Below are positions 57,820 to 64,000 of a DNA stretch of 64,000 bases, in pieces. Position numbers and translations under genes: made by a program. The DNA is from a virus. Each line of letters starts with the position of its first letter. The stretch's first letter is position 1. Where the stretch lies: IMG/VR virus record IMGVR_UViG_3300032213_003338, positions 1 through 64,000 of that record; one strand, written 5' to 3'. Below the pieces are notes generated by a model. The model saw only the letters and a list, made by a program, of their open reading frames with translations. It was not told the origin of the DNA and did no database searches.

Positions 57820-58573
57820 TTACGGACACGTTGAGCTTGTTGATCATATGGGAAACGATCTAACGGTCGTTAATTCTGCGCGCGTTTCATTTAATAAAGA
57901 AAGCTCGTGGGCTATGGACTATCCATTTGGAGAAAGCGATGAAAGCCCAATTAAGACGCTGTCTCAAAAAGACAAAGCCCTAATTAAATATTTAGCTGAA
58001 CACAAGCACTGGACGCCATTTTCGCATCCGCAGATTACACTTCGGATCAAGGCCCCTATTTTTGTTCGAACACAGCTTTTTAAACATAAAGTTGGCTTCA
58101 CCGAAAACGAAGTCTCAAGACGATATGTTCAAGAAGATCCACAAATATACTATCCAAGATGGCGCGGAAAACCAACAAATGGTGCAAAGCAAGGCTCAGA
58201 GGACTTTTTAGATATAAATGAAGACTATAATTACGTGAATCGTTGCTATTCAATGGCTGTTGAAGAAGCAATGACAACGTATAGAATGCTTATTAATAAA
58301 GGAGTGGCCCCTGAACAAGCCCGATCTATTCTTCCACAGGGCGCTTACACCGAGTGGTGGTGGACTGGATCTCTTGCCGCATACGCTCGCGTGTATTCAC
58401 AAAGATCGGACCCTCACGCGCAATGGGAAGTTAGACAGTACGCTGATGTTTTTGACAAGATAATCGGACCACTTTTTCCGGTTTCTTGGGAGTGCTTAAC
58501 AAATGTCAAGACGTCAGGAACTGCTAGAGAAAATAATCATTACAAGCCTGTCTCTAAAGTCGAACAGCAATAA
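57794..58573 (+). CDS. thyX: flavin-dependent thymidylate synthase
   Basis: A 259-residue ThyX. N-terminal VVNSARVSF, then the signature region FKHKVGFTENEVSRRYV (about 96-112), a variant of RHRxxSxNExSxR with Lys for the first Arg and Gly-Phe-Thr for the middle. QARSILPQGAYTEWWWTGSL follows, with Arg and Gln at the nucleotide site. It makes dTMP from dUMP using FAD and folate. Confidence 0.92.
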   Translation: MKMRIKVLDYGHVELVDHMGNDLTVVNSARVSFNKESSWAMDYPFGESDESPIKTLSQKDKALIKYLAEHKHWTPFSHPQITLRIKAPIFVRTQLFKHKVGFTENEVSRRYVQEDPQIYYPRWRGKPTNGAKQGSEDFLDINEDYNYVNRCYSMAVEEAMTTYRMLINKGVAPEQARSILPQGAYTEWWWTGSLAAYARVYSQRSDPHAQWEVRQYADVFDKIIGPLFPVSWECLTNVKTSGTARENNHYKPVSKVEQQ

Positions 58574-59180
58574 GATTGTATATGACCACGCTTTTGTAAA
58601 TGAGCACGGCTTTTACGCCTGTGTTGTTGACACCGCCTCTCTTGATCTTTTTGAGCCTGGGCTACCACAAAATAATAGATTAATATCAGCAATAAACTAC
58701 CCATATCAGGGTCTTAGCAAGGACAGCGCGCTTGACTGCCTTGTTAAGACCTTTTCAATTATGAATAGTTCTTGTATGGGCGTAATAACAAGTCTAGATA
58801 AAAGTGATGTCGAGTCTGGTAATTACGAAAAAATGAGGGAGTTTCTTCTAGAGCTTTCTGAGCTTTCAGCGGTGGAAAAAAGAGTCGCTGTTGAGTTTTC
58901 TTGGCTTAAGTCCGACGAGCATTTGTCAAAACTGTTGAGCGTTGTTGCGCCGTATGAAGAAGTGCGTCTGGTTTTTTCTGGATTTTTATCAAACCCGAAA
59001 GACCTTAAAGAATTAAAGCAAGCCGCCAAAATATGCAAGGTCTCTGGCTTTGATAATTACGAGTACTTTGGATCAGTTCCAAACAAGATATCTAATATAT
59101 TCTCGATATTTGATATGGGATACAAGCTTGTCGGAACGCCTTCTCAGGCAATTCCAAAGCTGTTGCTAGATAAATTATGA
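58503..59180 (+). CDS. possible TIM-barrel (DeoC-like) protein
   Basis: A 225-residue protein overlapping thyX by 71 bases. The spacing of INYPYQGLSKDSALDCLV, KRVAVEFSWLKSDEHL, and VRLVFSGF weakly recalls deoxyribose-phosphate aldolase, which would suit a gene beside thyX, but the catalytic Lys pair is not convincing. Confidence 0.45.
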   Translation: MSRRQELLEKIIITSLSLKSNSNKIVYDHAFVNEHGFYACVVDTASLDLFEPGLPQNNRLISAINYPYQGLSKDSALDCLVKTFSIMNSSCMGVITSLDKSDVESGNYEKMREFLLELSELSAVEKRVAVEFSWLKSDEHLSKLLSVVAPYEEVRLVFSGFLSNPKDLKELKQAAKICKVSGFDNYEYFGSVPNKISNIFSIFDMGYKLVGTPSQAIPKLLLDKL

Positions 59181-59201
59181 TTGGTATTAAAAAACAAACT
59201 A

Positions 59202-59214
59202 GTGTATTTTAAAA
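59202..59214 (+). promoter_or_regulatory. candidate late promoter motif before virion genes
   Basis: GTGTATTTTAAAA, 13 bases before the ATG at 59228, followed by an AGAGG ribosome site. It opens a run of three virion-like genes that ends in a terminator. Confidence 0.55.
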
Positions 59215-59227
59215 CAAGAGGATAAAC

Positions 59228-59842
59228 ATGGCAACTAAATCAACTTCTAGTGCAACTACATATACAACAGCTGAATCAAACTTCGCTCAAACTGCTCGCG
59301 GCCTTGGTATCAGAAGAAACCAAGACACCCCACCAAGCCCAACATTTGATAAGCTTGGAAACTTTACAAGCCTTTCAAAGGCTGACGTCTCTGTACCAAG
59401 CTATGTAACAACCACATTTGCTGCCGGAAGCTTCACAGCAAGAGTTGCTGGCTTTGCCCAGACAGAATTTAGAAGAAAGCCAGGCGACACTACTCTTGCT
59501 TCCGCACAGCCGCTAGCTGGAATCCCAGAAAGAGTTGCGGACGGTGGCCAAAGAACATACTCACTAATTAAACAATACGATCTAAAAGAAAACGTTCAAA
59601 GCGGTGAGGCTACAAGATGGATGGATCTTTACGGTCGTGTTCTTGAAGTTAACGGATCTAACATAGCAATTCTTAACGACAAAGCCGCTAACGCTGAAAT
59701 CACATCCACAACCTTTAGTGCAGATACAGCCTCTGGTAATGAGACATACGCTAAGAACAAGGGTCTTACTTACTACACAAAGTACACTGGCGGAAACAAA
59801 TCAATAGGTGGGGTTGAAGCATTCAGCGTAGGCAAAGGATAA
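59228..59842 (+). CDS. virion-like protein, unknown
   Basis: A 204-residue Thr/Ser/Ala/Gly-rich protein with no membrane segment, in a three-gene unit. Composition and place suggest a structural protein. Family unknown. Confidence 0.55.
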   Translation: MATKSTSSATTYTTAESNFAQTARGLGIRRNQDTPPSPTFDKLGNFTSLSKADVSVPSYVTTTFAAGSFTARVAGFAQTEFRRKPGDTTLASAQPLAGIPERVADGGQRTYSLIKQYDLKENVQSGEATRWMDLYGRVLEVNGSNIAILNDKAANAEITSTTFSADTASGNETYAKNKGLTYYTKYTGGNKSIGGVEAFSVGKG

Positions 59843-59854
59843 AAGGCATAAAAA

Positions 59855-60463
59855 ATGTCAACAAACATAACAACACTAAATAATAACAAGAGCGTCTTTA
59901 AAGGCGGCGGTAGAGATATCGGCCCTGCGGCTGGTGATGTTCAGCACAACGACATAAGACCAACCCAACCAAACAACCAATTCACAACCTTTAGAGGCCC
60001 AAAACAACTGCAAATTTCAGCTGGCACCACAGAAGTATTCAATGTTAGAGCAATGCAGCTTGATGATGATGATCAAACTATTGCCATTAAGTTTAACTCT
60101 CCATCAGAATGCTTTACTGGTAACGGTGGAATGTTTATATCAGAGCACGACTTTATCATTGACAGCATAAAATTTAGATCAAGCAGCCCAAACGTTGGCG
60201 CCCTTACAGCAACACTCTTTAAATCAAATAGCGGAACCGCTTTTTCTGCCGGTACAGCCATTACTGCTGCGATGGACTTAACAACAGCAGCTCACACCGT
60301 TGCAACTGGTGCGTTGGTATCAGATACTGCTAGAACTGTAGTAAGGGGACAATCTGTTGGTCTAGTATTTACCGGCACACCCGATCAGGCTTCTGGCGTA
60401 CTTTTTAGCGTCAAGGCTAGACGCGTAATACCAGGAACAAGATTCGACAACTACCTAGAATAA
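59855..60463 (+). CDS. virion-like beta-rich protein, unknown
   Basis: A 202-residue Thr/Ser/Asn/Gly-rich protein with beta pattern, probably a virion decoration or fibre protein. It shares composition with the gene before it. Confidence 0.5.
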   Translation: MSTNITTLNNNKSVFKGGGRDIGPAAGDVQHNDIRPTQPNNQFTTFRGPKQLQISAGTTEVFNVRAMQLDDDDQTIAIKFNSPSECFTGNGGMFISEHDFIIDSIKFRSSSPNVGALTATLFKSNSGTAFSAGTAITAAMDLTTAAHTVATGALVSDTARTVVRGQSVGLVFTGTPDQASGVLFSVKARRVIPGTRFDNYLE

Positions 60464-60471
60464 GGATAAAA

Positions 60472-60855
60472 ATGTCAAACATTAAAAATTTACTATCGAA
60501 ACTACAAAAGGCTGTTGGCCAAGACGAAATGGGTATGACTCAGATGCAAATGATGATGCAGCAGCCAGAGATGGGTGGTGGTATGCAATCAGCTCCTGCC
60601 GAAATGCCCGAAATGCCAGAGATGCAAATGATGAGCGAAGAAGAGCCAGAAATGGAAGAAATGGATACCTCTGAGGTTGATGAAGAGACCAAAGAAATGT
60701 TTATGAGCGACATCAATGCTCTTATCGCAAACGCTGGCGATATTGCTAATCACGTTTCTCAAGGCAAAGAAATTGAAGCTTGGATGCTTGGCAAAATAAC
60801 ATTAGCCGCAGATTATATCTCTGCAGTTCGTGATAATTTTGTTGGTGATAAATAA
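60472..60855 (+). CDS. Met/Glu-rich leader-tagged virion protein
   Basis: A 127-residue protein. The N-terminus MSNIKNLLSKLQKAVGQDE fits the leader seen on the lysozyme group 40 kb away. The middle is Met/Glu/Pro-rich low complexity. The C-terminus (EAWMLGKITLAADYISAVRD) is a segment often found in phage virion proteins. A terminator follows. Confidence 0.6.
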   Translation: MSNIKNLLSKLQKAVGQDEMGMTQMQMMMQQPEMGGGMQSAPAEMPEMPEMQMMSEEEPEMEEMDTSEVDEETKEMFMSDINALIANAGDIANHVSQGKEIEAWMLGKITLAADYISAVRDNFVGDK

Positions 60856-60880
60856 ATAAATAAAACAACGTAAAAGTAAG

Positions 60881-60903
60881 AACCGGCAGCAATGCCGGTT
60901 TTT
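60881..60903 (+). terminator. Rho-independent terminator
   Basis: AACCGGCA pairs with TGCCGGTT over a GCAA loop, followed by TTT. Confidence 0.85.
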
Positions 60904-60916
60904 GCTATACTTAAAT

Positions 60917-61813
60917 GTGATAGCAAATATTTATACAATTATAAGCCCTCTATGCGACGATTACTATTTAAGCGGTGGCCATACCACTGGCAGAGATCTT
61001 ATTAATGCCTTGAAAGAGGCCGGGTATTTTGTAAATGTTATAACACCAAATGATCCTTTTCAGACACCAGACAGCGCAGATCTTTGTGTGTTTTTTGATT
61101 TATTCAATGATCCAGGCGGATCAAAATGGTTTGGCCCTGGCGAGCAAAGACAGTTTTTAAATACTAAAAAACCAACTGTTGTTTTTGAATGCGCGTATAC
61201 TGGAGCAACCCCAGAAGAATACGGCGGCTGGATGATACAGCCAGATGTTAGATACCAACCAAACGCAATAAAGACATTTATGGCTGGGTTGATGACAAAC
61301 AGCTTTGTTAATATATTTTTAAGCCCACTTCATTATAACGAGTGGTGCAAGTTTATTGGTAATCAAATCCCAAACCCGTTTTGCTATTTTCAAAAAATAG
61401 ACTCTGGTATATTCAATAACAAAGGATACGAAAGACCAATTAACGTTCTATATGTCGGGGCAATAACAGAAGCCAAGGGTGTTGTTGAAGCCCAGTATAT
61501 GTTTGGAAACAACATAAAGTTTATTGGGCGAGGAAATCTAGATCTCATAGATCAACAAAACTATTTAGGAACTGGAACTCCGCAAGAAATAGCAGAAGTT
61601 ATGAATAAGGCTACGTTCTTTATACACACACCAAACTGGAAAGAGGCGTCAGCAAGAACAGTTGTAGAAGCGGCGATGTGCGGATGTAAACTGATTGTAA
61701 ATGAAAACGTTGGGGCTTGCTCGTTTGGTATTACTGATTTGTCAAACCCCTATTACGGGCAAAAATCATTTAATGATTTGGTTAGTGCAATAAAATCAAT
61801 CAAGGGATCATAA
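60917..61813 (+). CDS. glycosyltransferase, family 4-like
   Basis: A 298-residue protein from the GTG at 60917 (a TTG at 60902 lies in the terminator). Residues 1-150 are the N-terminal Rossmann part; the C-terminal part has INVLYVGAITEAKGVVEAQ and WKEASARTVVEAAMCGCKLI, the nucleotide-sugar motif of GT4 enzymes with Glu residues. It transfers a sugar to phage or host glycans; with the GDP-mannose dehydratase it could use a deoxysugar. Confidence 0.8.
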   Translation: MIANIYTIISPLCDDYYLSGGHTTGRDLINALKEAGYFVNVITPNDPFQTPDSADLCVFFDLFNDPGGSKWFGPGEQRQFLNTKKPTVVFECAYTGATPEEYGGWMIQPDVRYQPNAIKTFMAGLMTNSFVNIFLSPLHYNEWCKFIGNQIPNPFCYFQKIDSGIFNNKGYERPINVLYVGAITEAKGVVEAQYMFGNNIKFIGRGNLDLIDQQNYLGTGTPQEIAEVMNKATFFIHTPNWKEASARTVVEAAMCGCKLIVNENVGACSFGITDLSNPYYGQKSFNDLVSAIKSIKGS

Positions 61814-61814
61814 A

Positions 61815-63020
61815 TTGACTTCTGAATTAATAAAAAACATTGTTCAAGAATCTTCTTTAATCATTGACATTGGCGCAAATGTTGGTCAAACTTTTCTTGA
61901 GTATAAGTCTATAAACCCAAACGCTATTGTGGCTTCAATAGAAGCTAATCCACAATGTGAGGAAGCTTTAAAACAATCAGGAGCAAATTATAAAATTATT
62001 GCTTTAGGTGAAAAGGCGGCAGATAATAAAGATTTTTATATAAACAAGAATGAGCCAACATGCCAAGGAGCCTCTTTCTTTAAAGAAAACACGGCTCACT
62101 ATGATGAAGGTAATTTTAATACGATTAAAGTGCCTACCATCACATTAGATGAGTTGACAGGATTCCAGACTTTTGATTTTATAAAGATTGATACGCAAGG
62201 CTCTGAGATGTCAATTATTAACGGAGGGGTTAATACTCTCGCAAGAACAAAGTGGCTTTTAATTGAACTGCCTGTGTTGGAATACAATGCTGGAGCCGCC
62301 TCGTCTGAAGATATTATTAATAGACTTTATGAGATTGGTTTTACCCCAAAACAAATAATTAAAGATAATAAATTTGGAGATACAGTTGTGCAGCAAGATG
62401 TATTGTTTATAAACACTAAATATGATCAAGATATCTTAGGCAGTGATTCTCCTCGAAAAACGCTTGGTGTAAAATATGATTTATTGTTATGGGCTTATGA
62501 AAAAATAAAGCCTCAATACTTTGTTGAAGTTGGCACATATAAATGCCAAACCTCTATTGGTTTATTTAAAACACATCTTCCTAACAAGGCTTATTTGCTT
62601 GATCTTTTTGAAAAAGCCCCACCTGAAGAACTACCACCTAACGACTTACCAATTACATCAGATCAAGCAGTGGGGCTGATACAAGAAAATTTTGGCGACG
62701 ATTTTGATTGTGGGGTTGTGGTTGGTAATTCAATTGATACACTGCCCGTTGTTGTGGATGCGATAAACTCATTTGATGCTGGTTCAACATTTATTTTCGT
62801 GGATGGCGGACATAGTTACGACACCACCCTTGCTGATCTAATGAATGTTAATTTAATAAAACATGAGCTATATGTGGCTATTGATGACGCAAACTTTTCT
62901 GGGGTTGCTCCTGCTATAGACGGATTTATTAATGCTGTTCGTAATCGAAACCCACAGCTTGTAGCGCATAGACCCAATTTAGTTATTTTTAAATTAGACC
63001 CACATGAACATAACGCTTAA
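61815..63020 (+). CDS. FkbM-type and second methyltransferase fusion
   Basis: A 401-residue protein from a TTG at 61815. Residues about 10-200 are an FkbM-like SAM methyltransferase (LIIDIGANVGQT, IKIDTQGSE). Residues about 215-395 are a second SAM-binding domain (YFVEVGTYKCQTSIGL, FIFVDGGHSYDTT). Both domains suit methylation of sugars or small molecules. The pair is probably part of a glycan cassette with the glycosyltransferase upstream. Confidence 0.75.
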   Translation: MTSELIKNIVQESSLIIDIGANVGQTFLEYKSINPNAIVASIEANPQCEEALKQSGANYKIIALGEKAADNKDFYINKNEPTCQGASFFKENTAHYDEGNFNTIKVPTITLDELTGFQTFDFIKIDTQGSEMSIINGGVNTLARTKWLLIELPVLEYNAGAASSEDIINRLYEIGFTPKQIIKDNKFGDTVVQQDVLFINTKYDQDILGSDSPRKTLGVKYDLLLWAYEKIKPQYFVEVGTYKCQTSIGLFKTHLPNKAYLLDLFEKAPPEELPPNDLPITSDQAVGLIQENFGDDFDCGVVVGNSIDTLPVVVDAINSFDAGSTFIFVDGGHSYDTTLADLMNVNLIKHELYVAIDDANFSGVAPAIDGFINAVRNRNPQLVAHRPNLVIFKLDPHEHNA

Positions 63021-63504
63021 CGTTTCTGAAATTAAAATATGTGAATGGATAGCAAAAAACAGATACGCCTCCAATAGAAACGGGGGCGTTTCTGATAAAA
63101 AGATCGGTCCTCAGTCGTGTGAAGAAACGGATCTAGAGGGAATATGTGGAGAGTTTGCTTTTTGCAAAGCTCTTAATTTATATCCAGATATGTCCATAAG
63201 TCCAAGAAAAGGCTCACATGATGTATTTGCCTTTGGTAAAACAATAGACGTTAAAACAACAAAATACAAAACCGGTAAGCTGCTAGCTAGACAGTCAAAG
63301 AACGAAGCCCCTTCTGAGATTTACGTTTTAATTGTTGGTCAGTGTCCTTCATATAAAATAGCTGGATGGTGTAGTGGATCAGATCTTATTAAAGACAGCA
63401 ATCTTTTAGATCTTGGTTACGGAAAAACATACGGACTTGAGCAGTCTGCGCTCAAGCCCGTAGAAAAGATTAAGGCGTCTTTTTTATCTAACCTTAAGAA
63501 TTGA
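63004..63504 (+). CDS. PD-(D/E)XK nuclease-like protein
   Basis: A 166-residue protein with EGICGEFAFCKALNLYP (Glu 50), HDVFAFGKTIDVKTTKY (Asp 73, Asp 82, Lys 84). The E...D...DxK order is the core of this nuclease fold and common in phage hypothetical proteins. It overlaps the methyltransferase gene by 17 bases and the next minus-strand gene by 21. Confidence 0.65.
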   Translation: MNITLNVSEIKICEWIAKNRYASNRNGGVSDKKIGPQSCEETDLEGICGEFAFCKALNLYPDMSISPRKGSHDVFAFGKTIDVKTTKYKTGKLLARQSKNEAPSEIYVLIVGQCPSYKIAGWCSGSDLIKDSNLLDLGYGKTYGLEQSALKPVEKIKASFLSNLKN

Positions 63505-64000
63505 CATTACTGTATCCATTATTTGCTTTTCGGTTGTTATTTTATCTTGGGCCATTTTAAGATTTGCAGCTAACGCGCAGTTGTCTCCACCAAGTTCAGC
63601 ACATGTTTTACCAGCGTGGAAAATACCCCCCACGCATTCTGCTGGTGCACCTACTTCACTACACCTAAAGCCGCCAAAGTCACCATCAGGACTACAGCAA
63701 GCGCCAGTCTGAGCAACTAAAAACATGCACTTAACTGCGTAAAGCCGACGAATAATATCAACCATTTCATTAATATCTGCATTACTAGGACAATTTACTA
63801 GATTATTATTTTCGTCCCTTCCGCAATGATATGATCTTATCATACGTTCAACGAAACCATTAGGACCAAATACGGAACCCCATGTTGAAGGGTCGTCAGG
63901 ATTAAATTCTGGGTGCTGCCTTTGCCAAGTCAAAGGCTGATCTCTGGTCGTTACAATTTGTTTTGACCCCTCGTCTTCATTGATGTATAACGCCTCGCAC
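63484..64000 (-). CDS. partial Cys-rich protein, cut by the window end
   Basis: The reading frame stays open to the right edge, so the start lies outside. The visible 170 or so residues are Cys-rich (GACCSPDGDFGGFRC, then CVGGIF, KTCAELGG), a pattern like repeats found in phage virion or adhesion proteins. The C-terminus is helical. Function unknown. Confidence 0.55.
   Translation of the reverse strand, partial: CEALYINEDEGSKQIVTTRDQPLTWQRQHPEFNPDDPSTWGSVFGPNGFVERMIRSYHCGRDENNNLVNCPSNADINEMVDIIRRLYAVKCMFLVAQTGACCSPDGDFGGFRCSEVGAPAECVGGIFHAGKTCAELGGDNCALAANLKMAQDKITTEKQIMDTVMSILKVR

Noticed and set aside
1-64000. CRISPR array, insertion sequence, integrase or attachment site
   Set aside because: No regularly spaced repeats, transposase, recombinase or paired direct repeats at tRNA ends were seen.

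Overview
The window is part of a large double-stranded DNA tailed phage (Caudoviricetes), probably larger than 64 kb. It holds a head and packaging module, lysis genes, rIIA/rIIB homologues, many short tightly packed genes, four tRNA genes, and phage versions of nucleotide, DNA-repair and glycan enzymes. It has no ribosomal, integrase or housekeeping genes, and DNA polymerase, helicase and most tail genes must lie outside. The host cannot be named.

Layout. (1) 1-14.9 kb, mostly minus strand, AT-rich: sigma-like factor, probable small terminase, GDP-mannose dehydratase, HNH protein, ERCC4 nuclease, large terminase, portal, lysis candidates, prohead protease with a nested scaffold gene, capsid genes and connector proteins. 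(2) 14.9-20.9 kb, mixed strands: lysozyme and neighbouring proteins that share a short N-terminal leader. (3) 20.9-23.3 kb: NUMOD4/HNH nuclease, ParB-methyltransferase fusion and a possible small PLP-fold protein. (4) 23.3-30.9 kb: an abrupt GC-rich island with about 1.2 kb of highly structured noncoding DNA, small genes separated by stem-loops, an exonuclease, a P-loop kinase and tRNA-Arg. (5) 30.9-59 kb, plus strand: dense small genes, rIIA/rIIB, GP88, DUF932, a deaminase-like protein, UV endonuclease, PP-loop ATPase, SpoU methyltransferase, metallophosphoesterase, a second sigma factor, PD-(D/E)XK nuclease, HerA/Zot-like ATPase and ThyX. (6) 59-64 kb: virion-like proteins, glycosyltransferase, a double methyltransferase, another nuclease and a gene cut by the window end.

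How it may work together. A motif close to GTGTATTAA or GTGTATAAA lies 3-20 bases before many start codons on both strands, mainly ahead of head, lysis and virion genes. With two sigma-like factors present, this suggests a phage-specific late promoter giving very short leaders. The motif occurs in both AT-rich flanks and in the middle region. An ACTCCTCA motif links the GC island to the region after it. Both argue for one genome, but the sharp junction near 23.3 kb still needs read-level checking.

Most notable: the 24.2-25.1 kb region. It has no credible gene and can form more than fifteen helices, including UUCG and GNRA tetraloops that make sense only on the plus strand. It resembles in size and setting the large ornate phage RNAs (GOLLD, ROOL), but class membership is not shown. 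Second is the lysozyme-associated leader peptide, which may be an uncharacterised virion-targeting signal. All calls are from reading the sequence; no database search was run.
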